From Chimonanthus salicifolius (lineage: Eukaryota > Streptophyta > Magnoliopsida > Laurales > Calycanthaceae), in the NCBI GenBank assembly GCA_013350335.1, contig CM023532.1, forward strand, positions 35,465,708 through 35,529,707: a stretch of 64,000 nucleotides of DNA, read 5' to 3'. The translations under genes and the position numbers were made by a program. Below, piece after piece: positions 30,601 through 39,223 of the stretch (positions within the stretch are counted from its first letter, which is position 1; each line of letters starts with the position of its first letter). The notes beneath the pieces are model-generated. The model was given only the letters and a program-made list of their open reading frames with translations. It had not been told where the DNA came from and made no database searches.

Positions 30601-32142
30601 AAGTACAAGATAACACAAAGTAACCAGAATTATAGTTAAACATGCATAAAACAATAGAATCCAACCTCCAATGATAGCTTTTATAGCATTGAACATTGCT
30701 ACTACCGCATCTGGATCACTCGACATTTTGGCCAAGCAACCCACAATGGCCAAAGCCCCAATTCTCCGTCCTTCATCAGCATGCCGAGCCTGTGGTAGAA
30801 CCACTGAAAGAAACTCAACTGCATACTTGCTCAAATCAAGGGTGATTGATTTCAATAATATCCCAACCGATTCCATCACAATCTCTGGATTACGCTTCAA
30901 CATTTTCAAGGAAGCTGGAACCACGACAGTTTTGAAATCCTCATGCACCATGCGAAAAAAAAGTGGATGAAATGCATCACTTAGGGCATTTGATGGCTTC
31001 TCTCTTGCATTCAGAACCAATTTCACATACAGTTCAAGAAATATTGGCTGCAAAAGAAAGGGAACGGATTGAAAAGTAAACCAGATTAAGCAAAACAACA
31101 ATATATGAAAAAGGCCCTGGACAATGAACAATGATGAAATATTTTTACGGCCCACCATAGGACCCCACTACATGATTCATCAGACTGGATCTGTAGAATA
31201 CCATGTGGCTAGAGGATACAAATCCCATTTTACCATTTGCGTGACTGTGCATGCATTTCTAGATAACAATTTGCATTTCAATTTCAATGAAAGGAAAGCA
31301 TCGCCAAGCAATCGAGAGGCAAAAACCTTGAATGAGAACATTACACACCTTGTATTGTTCAAACAAAGTAGAAGTTGTGGTTGAATAGTCCAACAACACC
31401 CATATCAGTTCACCACCATCTCCATAAGAGATTCTTGAATCCTTTAGTTCTTCTACATAGATTTTGTGAAGGTCTGATAACTGAAATTTAAAAAAAAAAA
31501 AATGTAACAGTAATCAGCATCATCAAAAATTTAGAGAGAGTTCCACAAAAGCCAAGAACATGGTCACATAGCATTGACCTCAGAGAAGAGATGATGAAAT
31601 ATTTTCTTGCAAGCCCTTCTAGCACGGAAAGGACCCTGCAAAAGGATATGGAGCAGGGACGCTTGTGATGTTGCAAGCTTCACAAAAGCATTCTTTGACA
31701 CACAGGTAAACTGACTCCATCTAAGGAGGAGACATGACCACTTGAGAAGTTTGTAGCATCCTATAGGGCTCTTTGTCTTAAGTTGCTTTTCCATGGTCTG
31801 TACAAGTGCCGCAGCAAAGCTTTTCATGAAGTTGACTTCACCTAAAGCTCTAATAATGACACACTCCACGACTCTTCTTGATGCTCGGTCATCATATATG
31901 AACAGAGTTTTGAAAATAACCTCAACCAATAATGGTGCAACATCAACTGGAATCTCTGGAAGAGGCAAAACAGAAAAGTGACGAAGAGGACAAAATCATG
32001 AGGTAAGAATGTCTAAATCATAAAATCAGCACAATGGTAAACAAGCAAGACAACAGTATCAACAGAATCTTGCAATAACATGATAGAATGGGGTGAAACG
32101 TAATATTGGTACAATTTACTTGATGCATGAATTAACAAAAAC

Positions 32143-32203
<61 letters not shown>

Positions 32204-35200
32204 TTTTATTTTTTCTTTGGGGGGTGGGTTGGGGGGAGTGGGACTGGTGACACTAATTAATGGAAAAAAAAACCTCGAAAAGGGATACAAATGAAGAAAA
32301 GAAATAAAAAGTCAATAGGCTTACTCTTCCTCACTCTCCTTGCAATTCTGTCTCCCATGTCTCTCATGCCTTTTCTCCCTCTCTCATCTAAGATCCCTCT
32401 TCCCATCTTAGTTTTGCAAATGGTGGCAACCAAACATGAAGTATCCAAGACTCATGTGAAGTTAAAACAAATAAGCAACTTAATTAATATATTTATTGTT
32501 TCTAAGGAATTCCTTGAAAAAGCTGAAAAAGAACATGAAAACACTCAATTTAAGGAAAAGCCCTCTTGTTTCTAATTTAAATGATTTTTTATGTATGAGT
32601 CTCTCACTTTAGTACAAGACCTTCAAGAAGCTGGTAAATTTAGAAAGGCAACTTTTCCCCACTATGATAATGGGCCTGATGCTAATCTGTCTATCTTAAC
32701 CTTCGCGCAAAAAAATTTGTTGTACCTCCTACAGCTGGGTCACACAATCCATCAGCCGCTTCTCTACTCGAACCTGGCTAACCTGATCAGTCGCTCCAAT
32801 GCTAACGCTTGGTCCCATCTTTGTCATCTTCGTGCCATCAGGGAGTGGGAGCTTCTTAATCATTTTGGCCCTGATGGCCCAAAGATTGTTTGTCTTGGGA
32901 ATGCCAGGATTCATCACATGTTAGCTACCCAACCTGTTGGGGGCTCTGGAATTTTTAATCTTGTGTCCATTATCTCTTATTGGACCTGTTCGGGTTTTAT
33001 TTTTTTATTTTTTTGTTGCCCAGTTTGGGCTCTTTGTCTTTGGACCAATTGGGTTCTATTCTTTCTAGGCCATCTCTGATGGTAGTTTTAGCCTGGCCCA
33101 GGCCGTGGGCTTATATTGTATATTCCCCTTTGGGCTCTTCTTCTTTTGAGTGAAATACTTACCCATCATTCAAAAAAAACTAATGATGATATATGATGGT
33201 ATATACTAGTTTAAAATGATTTTTTTATTGATGAAACAACAACAGTAAAAGAACAATAACAACGTCCCTTTTATGGGTAATATTAAAGATTATATCTATT
33301 TTGGTAGGAATTGTGGCCTATGGAAAACGAGAACTCTCAAGTTGTAATCCAATTTTCAACCAAGAGCTAAACAATCATCACCAATTCAAACAATACCTAC
33401 TCCTAAGACATCCCAACCCCCCCTGACTAGAGTATTAGAATAAAAGCAGTCAGCTTATCCAATCATGGTAATGTGGTCATTAAGAAGTTGAAAAAAAAAA
33501 AATGCCAACCTTTGCCACCGATGTCATCTCATCAAAAAAGGAATAGAAAACATATATCTCCATGGATGTAACATTTTTGAGCAGGTCCCCAATTTTTCAA
33601 CACCATCTCCCTCTCCACCCTTCCCAGTTCTTCCTCCTCTCCATGAAGATACTAGTCCCTCCAGCACTAGCAAGCCCACTCTAGTGTATCAACGCAGACA
33701 GCCTAGACTGCCACCTGCCGCTGACTCCACCCACTCATCTGCCACTGGTCTAAATCAGTCCGCACAGACCAATCTGATCTTCCTATTGTGCTTCGCAAAG
33801 GTAAGCGTACTTATACCAATCATCCACATGATCAGTTTGTGTCCTATCATGTTGTTTCACCTTCCTATCACAGCTTTTTTACAACCCTGGACAACATTAA
33901 GATTCCAAAGAGGATTAACACTGCATTGAGACATCCCTCCTGAAAAGCTTCCATGGACGAGGAATTGGCCGCACTTAGGGGTGAAAGAAATCATGTGGGT
34001 CGGGTCATACAAGTCGGGTCAACTGGTCGGGTCGGGTTGAGAAGACAAAAATCTGCATGGAATTCTAGTCGGGTTGAAGAATTTTCAAGTTAACCCGACC
34101 CAACGCGGCTAAAATGAGTTTAGAATGCGGGTCGGGTCAGAATTCGGGTTGAGCCGGGTCGAGAATTTCGAGTCAATAGCGCGGGTCGGGTTCCATAAAT
34201 ATTGACTCAGGGTCAGGTTCCATAAATATTGACTCAGGTCGGGTTGGGTTTTAAGAAACCCGACCCGATTTCAGCCCTAGCCGCACTTGAGAAGCACAAT
34301 ACTTGGGACATGGTTCCTCTGCCTCTCGGAAAGACTCTCGTTGGGTGCAAGTGGGTTTTTTGAAGCATAAGCCTGATGGATCCATTGCCCGATATAAAGC
34401 TCACCTCGTTGCCAAAGGCTTCACGCATACATATGTGGTGGAATACCATGACACTTTTTCACATGTGGCCAAGATTACCTTTGTGCGCATCTTGCTCTCT
34501 CTTCCGACAAGTCAATGCCTGACCCCTTCAACAGTTAGATGTGAAGAATGCATTTCTCCATGATGATCTATAAGAAGAAGTGTATATGTTTCTCCCTCCT
34601 AAGTTTGTCAAGTAGGGTGCAATTCAATATGTCTTTAAACTCAAAAATGCTCTCTACGATCTCAAGCAGTCTCCACGGGCCTGGTTTGATATATTTAGCA
34701 GTGCATTGTTACCATATGGTTTTACTCATTGTCAGACAGATCATTCAATCTTTATTTACAGGCTCAACTCTATTGTGATGATTTTAGTAGCATATGTTGA
34801 TGATATTGTCCTTACATATAATAATGATGTTGTCATTTCTACTTCAAACATTATCTTCAATGTACATTTGATATTAAAGATCTCGGGGTCCTCTTACTTT
34901 TTTCGCATTGAGGTTGCTCGGTTTTCTCGAGAACTCTCCCTATCTCAGCAGAAGTATGATCTCCTACAGGATGTCAGGTATTCTGGATGAAAATTTGCTG
35001 ATACTTTATTGCATGTTAACACCAAGTTATCAGCTTCAAAAGAGACTCTTCTTGACAATCCTGCCTTTTATCATAAACTATTGGGAAACTCATTTATCTC
35101 ACCATCACTCAATCGGATTTATCTTATACAGTTGGTGTCGTCCGCCAGTTCATACATGCCCCACGGGACATTCCATCTCCATGTTGTATTTTGTATTATT

Positions 35201-35460
35201 CGGTATCTTAAGACCCATCCTGGCAACGGCTTATTCTATGCACATCAGCCTACATGTAGGGGTGAAACTTGGATTGAGTTTTGACCCGACCCGCATGGCC
35301 CGACCCGAAAAAACTGGTGGGTTGGGTACTATAATTTTCAAATTCAGGTCGGGTCGAGTTAAAGAAACAAAAACCCACATGAAATTCGGGTGGGGTTGGG
35401 CCACTATTTTTTAAACTGACCCGACTCGACCAGACCCGACCCTCTCTCATTATGCAACCC

Positions 35461-35498
<38 letters not shown>

Positions 35499-37276
35499 CC
35501 TAAAGTATTAAACTCTCCCAATCCCTAATTCTATGCTTGCACGGCTCCCATTATGAGAGAGAGGAGATCATTCTCTTCTTGCGCCGCTCCCATTGTTTGA
35601 GAGAGAGAGAGAGAGAGTTCCCTTCTTGCGCCACCCCCATTCTTTGAGAGAGAGAGAGACTCCGCCCCCATTCTCTTAGAGAGAGTGAGACTCCCAAATC
35701 CCTAATTTGGTTTCTAGTTGCGCCACCCCCATTCCACAAAGAGAGAGAGAGAGAGAGAGAGAGGCATCTCTAAGAGAGAGAGGGGCATCTCCTCATAGAG
35801 AGGGGGGCATCTCCTGCATCTGATGGGTAATAAAAAACTCTTTCTACTTCTTTTTTTCATTTCCTTCAAATTTCTCACTGGAATTAAATGGCATGGGGCT
35901 GCCTCAAATGGGCCATATCACATGAAGAGAGTTCCAGAAGTGTCTTAAGAATGATGCAAAAGCCCGAGAAGCCTACAGCGAGAGACCGAGACCAGCATCT
36001 TCTTCTTTTATTTTTTATTTTTTTGTTTTTTATTTTAAGTTGTTTTTTTTTTAAATCGGGCTGATTCTCGGGCTCGAGGACAGGTCGGGTTATCATCTCA
36101 GGTCGGGTTGGGTTCCCTGTAAATCGGGTCAACAATTCAGATCAAGTCAAGTTCAATTATTTTTTACATAAGTTAGGGTTGGGTTTATCAAAACCTGGCC
36201 CGACCCGCCCAAGTTTCAGCCCTACCTATATGTCTGGTTCGTGGTCATTCAGATAATGATTGGATCGGGTCTCCTAATGATCGTTGTTCTACCACCGGGT
36301 ATCGTGTCTCCTTGGAATCACATTTAGTTTCTTGGCGAAGCATTAAGCAATTTGTTTTTGCTCAGTCAATGCTGAGGCCAACTATCGTGTCATGGCTAAT
36401 ATTGCATCTGAGTTGTTGTGGTTTCGATAATTTCTCATTGAGGTAAGCCTTCCCCCTGCCGATCCACTCATCATACTCTGTGACAATCAGTAGGCCATAA
36501 ACATCACCTCCAACCCAGTCTTTCATGAACAGACTAAGCACATTGAAGTCAATTGCCACTTCTTTCGTCAGCAAATTTCTCTATTATTATTTTCTACAAC
36601 CATTTCAAAAAAAAAAACCTAACAGAATTAGAAACTAACAAACTCTCATATCGCCAAGCACAACCTTAGGTGATCCAACAACCCAAACGAGCTTCTCAAA
36701 AGCAAAGAGAGTTGAGGCATACACCAGAACATATTAAATTGTTGTGAAATAGTGGACCATACCTGTTGCTAAAAGTCGCATAAATATAAAAAAAAAAATG
36801 ATGAACACTTTCCTCATCACTCAAACAATGAGAACATCTGTTCAGAATAGATCGACGTCTATGTTGACGATGATCAATTATTGAGATCTTATTTAATCCA
36901 GTAACCCATGAGAAAAGCAAAGAACCTTAGATGATCAGCACTGGAATATACTGAGAATATATAGAAGCTTAATTCCACTGAACAACAAAATTCAAAAACA
37001 CATGATAGTCACCACATGGTGAAATAAAAAAGCACCTAAGAATGTCGCCATCAGTGATGTGTATATCGAGCATGCAACTGAAGCATAACAGAGGAAACTG
37101 AAGCATAACAGAGGAAAACATCTAGATCAAGATAGAAACTAAAATTCGAGTTTTCATAAACCTGAATTCTCGAGAATTGGCAGAATTTCGTCACGGAAGA
37201 TCCGAATACGTTGATTTGTAGACGACGTTGATACCTCTTGGGAAGCAGCAGTCAGAACTTCGACGGATTGCGCCAT
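3606..37276 (-). CDS. GCN1: GCN1 / ILITYHIA HEAT-repeat translational regulator, 5' part (partial)
   Basis: In this family GCN1 is a cytosolic ribosome-associated scaffold that, with GCN20-type ABC proteins, lets the kinase GCN2 phosphorylate eIF2alpha; the Arabidopsis orthologue ILITYHIA is linked to immunity and growth. Seen here: the start [19 protein letters not shown] at 37276, typical of plant GCN1, and 30 exons whose joined frame stays open for about 1,462-1,466 codons of helical HEAT-type repeats. Recognisable blocks include [15 protein letters not shown] (exon 4), [14 protein letters not shown] (exon 6), [11 protein letters not shown] (exon 18), [16 protein letters not shown] (exon 22), [19 protein letters not shown] (exon 25), [17 protein letters not shown] (exon 28) and [19 protein letters not shown] (exon 30). 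The known protein is about 2,600-2,700 residues, so the C-terminal half (eEF3-like and GCN2-binding regions) lies beyond the left edge. The frame is intact except for one unusual junction after exon 17. Confidence 0.95.
3917..9564. other. GCN1 intron 28, 5.6 kb of repeat-rich DNA
   Basis: This is the longest complete intron in the window. Apart from the Stowaway MITE at 7910-8099 it holds AT-rich DNA, poly(A)/poly(T) runs and diverged repeat remnants, such as a GC-richer stretch at about 4600-4870. No coding exon of GCN1 is missing across it: exon 28 ends in phase 2 and exon 29 resumes in phase, restoring the arginine of EDR-NSAK. Confidence 0.6.
7910..8099. mobile_element. Stowaway-type MITE (Tc1/mariner), 190 bp
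   Basis: The element begins CTCCCTCCGTTCC and ends GGGACAGAAGGAG, the typical Stowaway terminal inverted repeat. TA dinucleotides flank it at 7908-7909 and 8100-8101, as expected for a TA target duplication. It has no coding capacity. It lies inside GCN1 intron 28. Confidence 0.88.
9738..11540. other. GCN1 intron 27, no nameable element
   Basis: 1.8 kb of AT-rich DNA. About 10190-10670 resembles an old inverted-ended repeat rich in AAATCRTATC-like words, but no convincing target duplication was found. No coding signal is visible. Confidence 0.5.
12630..13234. repeat. Tandem direct duplication, about 290-bp unit, two copies
   Basis: Copy 1 (12630-12920) and copy 2 (12921-13234) are nearly identical; both start at GGAAAGGGATCTTGCGAATA and end at GGGTAAATCT. 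Copy 2 carries an extra segment of about 23 bp that duplicates the ATCATTCGAAGA word. The pair sits in GCN1 intron 24. The short open frames inside ([18 protein letters not shown]) have no family I recognise and are probably chance. Confidence 0.9.
13331..13423 (+). mobile_element. SINE fragment (3' half, family A)
   Basis: The stretch with GTGTGTGGATTGGGAGG..GATTAGTCTCACC followed by a run of A at about 13411-13422 matches the 3' half of the SINE copies at 27266 and 53867. The tRNA-like head is missing or unrecognisable. Confidence 0.5.
14499..14872 (+). mobile_element. TRIM element (LTR retrotransposon in miniature), 374 bp
   Basis: Two 140-bp direct repeats, 14499-14638 and 14733-14872, both begin TGTGAAGTGACAA and end CTAACA (TG...CA). 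Directly after the left repeat, TGGTATCAAAGC (14639-14650) matches the primer-binding site for initiator tRNA-Met used by plant Copia elements. Just before the right repeat, GAGGGCGGGG (14723-14732) is a polypurine tract. The internal region is only 94 bp and non-coding. The flanks ATAGT (14494-14498) and ATAAT (14873-14877) look like a 5-bp target duplication with one mismatch. It lies in GCN1 intron 22. Confidence 0.9.
15121..18510 (-). mobile_element. Degenerate L1-type LINE, interrupted
   Basis: Read on the minus strand, 18500-17400 encodes broken reverse-transcriptase pieces: [40 protein letters not shown] and [17 protein letters not shown], then a frame-shifted [15 protein letters not shown]. 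Around 16590-16650 is a zinc-binding RT-associated piece ([12 protein letters not shown]). At 15324-15542 is the typical tail [20 protein letters not shown]-rich stretch near 15121 would be the poly(A) end. Stops and frameshifts are frequent, so it is dead. It fills most of GCN1 intron 22, in the same orientation as GCN1. Confidence 0.8.
15570..16590. other. About 1 kb insertion splitting the LINE
   Basis: LINE coding similarity stops near 16590 and resumes near 15560. The intervening DNA contains CT/GA-rich and AT-rich stretches. Its edges carry related words in opposite orientation (CTAGGTTCAACC near 15610; AGGTTCAACC near 16530), which hints at an inverted-ended DNA transposon. Boundaries and target duplication were not resolved. 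Confidence 0.35.
19843..20774. other. GCN1 intron 18, nothing recognised
   Basis: About 930 bp of AT-rich intronic DNA between exons 18 and 19. No repeat, RNA gene or coding signal was recognised. Confidence 0.5.
21067..21068 (-). other. Probable GC splice donor of GCN1 intron 17
   Basis: Exon 17 encodes a conserved-looking lysine-rich block ([14 protein letters not shown]) and must end in phase 1 to join exon 18 ([13 protein letters not shown]). The only GT after this block is in phase 2 (GGCAC then GT). A GC dinucleotide directly after AAGAATG gives phase 1. The 3' site is TAGCAG (tandem NAGNAG) at about 20957, or ACAG at 20945; all three AGs keep the frame. Confidence 0.5.
23009..23260 (+). 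promoter_or_regulatory. LTR-like promoter segment with subrepeats and TATA box
   Basis: In GCN1 intron 15, imperfect tandem copies of GTGGGTAGTTTACAGCAGTT-like units (23009-23145) are followed by TATAAATA (23147-23154) and a purine-rich stretch (GAGAAGAGAGGACAGCAATG). This is the layout of the U3-R part of a plant LTR. No paired LTR, PBS or clear ends were found, so it may be a fragment. Confidence 0.35.
23761..24274 (-). mobile_element. 5'-truncated LINE insertion with RNase H domain
   Basis: A 19-bp sequence, TTCTTATTTGCACATGATT, is repeated exactly at 23742-23760 and 24275-24293 and brackets the insertion. The left end starts with poly(T) (minus-strand poly(A) tail). The minus strand encodes an RNase H-like fold of the type at the C-terminus of plant LINE polyproteins: [24 protein letters not shown], then [13 protein letters not shown] and [12 protein letters not shown]. 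The catalytic-type residues D (FDGS), E ([10 protein letters not shown]) and D (EDDS) are visible. It is inserted in GCN1 intron 15. Confidence 0.9.
25433..25616. repeat. Direct repeat, two 88-bp copies 96 bp apart
   Basis: Positions 25433-25520 and 25529-25616 both start TGATTTTTATCTAT and end TACTTCAGATCTTCAA, with a few substitutions between them. They lie in GCN1 intron 13 and are not coding. Confidence 0.85.
26184..28055. other. GCN1 intron 12
   Basis: 1.9 kb of mostly AT-rich DNA. The only element named is the SINE at 27266-27490. Confidence 0.5.
27266..27490 (+). mobile_element. tRNA-derived SINE, family A
   Basis: A pol III-type head is visible: an A-box-like GGCCTAATGGTCAAG (about 27280) and a B-box-like GAGTTCAATTC (27321-27331). 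A unique body follows, ending in poly(A) at 27479-27489. It resembles the copies at 53867-54077 and 63586-63778. It lies in GCN1 intron 12, antisense to the gene. Confidence 0.75.
29094..29456 (+). mobile_element. 5'-truncated LINE insertion, plus strand
   Basis: The 18-bp flanks CAACAAAAGATGCAGGAT (29076-29093) and CAACAAAAGATCCAGGAT (29457-29474) differ by one base and mark the target duplication. The insert encodes the tail of a LINE RNase H domain ([20 protein letters not shown]) and ends in poly(A) at 29438-29449. It sits in GCN1 intron 8, antisense to the gene. Confidence 0.85.
32149..32199. repeat. (TA)25 microsatellite
   Basis: An uninterrupted run of about 25 TA units in GCN1 intron 1. 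Shorter (AT) runs occur at about 35466-35493 and 57098-57116. Confidence 0.95.
32591..33180 (+). mobile_element. Probable LINE 3' end
   Basis: A 162-codon open frame (32591-33079) with weak similarity to LINE tails ([20 protein letters not shown]) is followed by an untranslated tail rich in TTTGGGC words and poly(A) at about 33172-33179. No clear target duplication was found. It lies in GCN1 intron 1. Confidence 0.45.
33976..34279. mobile_element. GGGTCGGGT-rich hAT-like MITE, copy 1 (304 bp)
   Basis: Starts TAGGGGTGAAA and ends TTTCAGCCCTA (near-perfect 11-bp terminal inverted repeats). It is flanked by an exact 8-bp duplication GCCGCACT at 33968-33975 and 34280-34287. Removing it restores the Copia reading frame ELAALEKHN. 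The interior is packed with GGGTCGGGT on the left and AACCCGACCC words, so it can fold on itself. The 8-bp duplication fits hAT transposases. Confidence 0.9.
35257..36224. mobile_element. GGGTCGGGT-rich hAT-like element, copy 2 (968 bp)
   Basis: Same ends as copy 1 (TAGGGGTGAAA ... TTTCAGCCCTA). It is flanked by CCTACATG (35249-35256) and CCTATATG (36225-36232), an 8-bp duplication with one mismatch. GGGTCGGGT-type words occupy both ends; the middle holds an (AT)n run (35466-35493), several GA-rich tracts and unrelated DNA. There is no transposase. It is inserted in the same Copia relic as copy 1. Confidence 0.88.
36670..36980 (-). mobile_element. LINE fragment (zinc-binding RT-associated domain)
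   Basis: The minus strand encodes [20 protein letters not shown] and then [20 protein letters not shown], a good match to the zf-RVT domain after plant LINE reverse transcriptases (CxxC then HHxxF). It is a short, dead fragment in GCN1 intron 1. Confidence 0.7.
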
Positions 37277-38389
37277 TGGTATATGACAGGGTTTTTTACA
37301 CTAGTAAGTGTTCCTGAGAGTGATTTTTCTGCTCTAAACAAACATGAGAGGATTGAAATATGGAAGTATGGCGTTTGGATGGATGTTTTTAGGCTTTTGA
37401 GCAGATTTGAATTGTACTTGTTGGAAAAATGTTAGGATTTTGATCGGTTCTTGTCGAAGTCCTTAGTCCTTTCAGCTTTCCATAGTGATTTTTCAGCATA
37501 GGGTGCTGGGGGTTAAGAGATGTGGGAGAAAACGGCTGCTAAGGCAAAGCGAGACTAGGGCATATGGAGAGAAAAATAATTGGACGTAAATATCCTTTTC
37601 TTCGTGATAATAGACTTCTATGTGAATGAGTAGTTGGACTGACAGTATCGTGACAATTTGAACTTTTGTAGGGGTATTATTGTCATTATAAGATCATATG
37701 CAGTCCCACTCAATATGGAAGCTACAACATGTTTGGAGTAATGACCAGTGTAACCTCGTTTAAAAGGAGAAGATTAATTTTTTTTAAGAGTGGTATATAG
37801 GGGTGAAAGCTCACGGTGTACAAATCATTATTCTTAAAATTGTTTACTCTCATTATTCATTTCTTTTAAGTCCATTATCCGTAGAGCTATCCTTTCTTCT
37901 AAAGTAGGGCTTTGGTTCAGAGTGCAACTAGAGCGAAGACCCAAAAAATTGAAGTTAAATTGACTAACAGTCAAACCAGGTTCATTTCCCGGGTCCAAAA
38001 TATCATATCCTATTTTTAAATAATTAGCTTAGTACAGAGAAGATTAAGATTGATATGCGAAATCATATTTGAGTCACAACTTGTAAAATCTATGTTTCTT
38101 AAATTGATATTGTACATACAAGCCTAAATAATCAAGTTTAAAATTAGATTTGGGTCTCACGAATACAAATTAGGCTATGCTCGAGCTTGTCGCGATTGAT
38201 TGAGTTAATTTTGGTCTAGTTACAAATGAAATTTGAACTTAAATAGACACAAAACCTAGTACAATTTAATTGACCTGCAATCTTAGTTTTGAAATTGATT
38301 GGTATTTATCTTGTGATTTATAATATAAAGAGAAATGAATAGGTGGAAGAGACATAACTATAATACAATTACGTCTTACATACTTACTA
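37277..38389. other. Upstream region of GCN1, no other gene seen
   Basis: This should contain the GCN1 5' UTR and promoter on the minus strand. I could not place a convincing TATA box or transcription start. No other coding signal was seen. Confidence 0.4.
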
Positions 38390-38590
38390 CTCTCTCCGTT
38401 ATATTTTAGTTGTCTCATTTTAAATATTTATATTTTTTAAAGAATTTGAATATGACTTTAATCTACCATGCAGTTAAGAGGTGATTCTCATTCATTTCAA
38501 CATATTTTATGCTACTCAAATATAAATGTGACAACATTTTGAGACAATTCTAAAATTCATATGAGACAATTAAATTAGGACAAAGGGAAA
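38390..38590. mobile_element. Diverged Stowaway-type MITE, about 200 bp
   Basis: Begins CTCTCTCCGTTATATTTTAGTTGTCTC after a TA and ends near TTAGGACAAAGGGAAA. The interior shares words with the copy at 7910 (GAGACAATTCTAAAATTCATATGAGACAA versus a similar stretch there). The right boundary is approximate. Confidence 0.65.
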
Positions 38591-38981
38591 TTTATTGAAA
38601 GCGACTCTATATGTTACATTTTCAAATTTTCATTGATGGATACTTGGATAGTAAATATTTACAACTTTGAATAAATATCATGTCTAAATGATTATATGGG
38701 TCATTGTGTGCCTCTCGTTGACATTTTAAACAACATGTTCTAAAATTTTCTCTTTGTTTTAGGACATCAGATGAGTCTAAAGTGGTGATTATGAGTCCAG
38801 CTTCTTATTTTGACCAATCCCCTTCCCATCTCAAGAAAGAAAAAGAAATCTAGATTTAGGTTGGGTATCATTAGCCCATTGAAATGATTTTGTTTATGGC
38901 AAATCACTTGATGCACATACTTAGATTTAGCCTTAGGTATTGTAAATGTGTGAAGTGAATCTATTCACCTTGATATAATCA

Positions 38982-39145
38982 TTTTTTTTATAACGAAAAT
39001 ATCTAAAACCCCAACCTCTCTTTGAGTACGAGAGTATCAAGTAAAACTCTGGATGCACACAGGCCCCTATAAATTATAGATATCAGATGACTATAGAACT
39101 TAAACTATGATATCTGGTTCATGAGTTGAACTATCTCATGCGAGA
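38982..39145 (-). mobile_element. SINE, family C (minus orientation)
   Basis: Starts with poly(T) (tail of a minus-strand SINE). It continues with CTCTGGATGCACACAGG-type body words shared with the copies at 43466 and 47327, and ends in a tRNA-like head (minus strand AGTTCAACTCATGAACC). The flanking GATATAATC/GAGATAATC could be a degenerate target duplication. Confidence 0.6.
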
Positions 39146-39223
39146 TAATCTAATAAACTCTAGCACTGAAAATTTTCTAAAAAAGTGTAACAATTGACGT
39201 AACGTTATCTATAAAACAATGAT

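Larger units (their letters stand above)
33560..36610 (+). pseudogene. Degenerate Ty1/Copia polyprotein (RT-RNase H part)
   Basis: Broken Copia reading frames run through this stretch. Seen are [20 protein letters not shown] (split by an insertion), [40 protein letters not shown], the RT catalytic motif in [12 protein letters not shown] (about 34780-34812), and the RNase H end ([20 protein letters not shown]) at about 36390-36560. No LTR was recognised. It is followed by a poly(A) run at about 36607-36617. Two hAT-like elements interrupt it. It is antisense in GCN1 intron 1. Confidence 0.88.
3606..37276 (-). other. GCN1: GCN1 exon map (30 exons, 5' to 3' on the minus strand)
   Basis: Exons, high to low coordinate: 1 37162-37276; 2 31579-31955; 3 31349-31480; 4 30666-31047; 5 30329-30475; 6 30026-30210; 7 29792-29918; 8 29628-29701; 9 28930-29006; 10 28774-28810; 11 28526-28692; 12 28056-28239; 13 26106-26183; 14 24676-24795; 15 24491-24550; 16 21288-21413; 17 21069-21162; 18 20775 to 20944 or 20956; 19 19540-19842; 20 19333-19449; 21 19154-19255; 22 18919-19068; 23 14001-14165; 24 13744-13920; 25 12038-12160; 26 11743-11823; 27 11541-11657; 28 9565-9737; 29 3839-3916; 30 3606-3753. 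Boundaries were set from GT/AG sites plus phase continuity and family conservation. All donors are GT except that of exon 17, which appears to be GC. Most introns are phase 0. Confidence 0.88.

Noticed and set aside
33995..34260. GGGTCGGGT runs as interstitial telomere repeats
   Set aside because: They do not match the plant telomere unit TTTAGGG and lie inside a bounded element with 8-bp target duplications.
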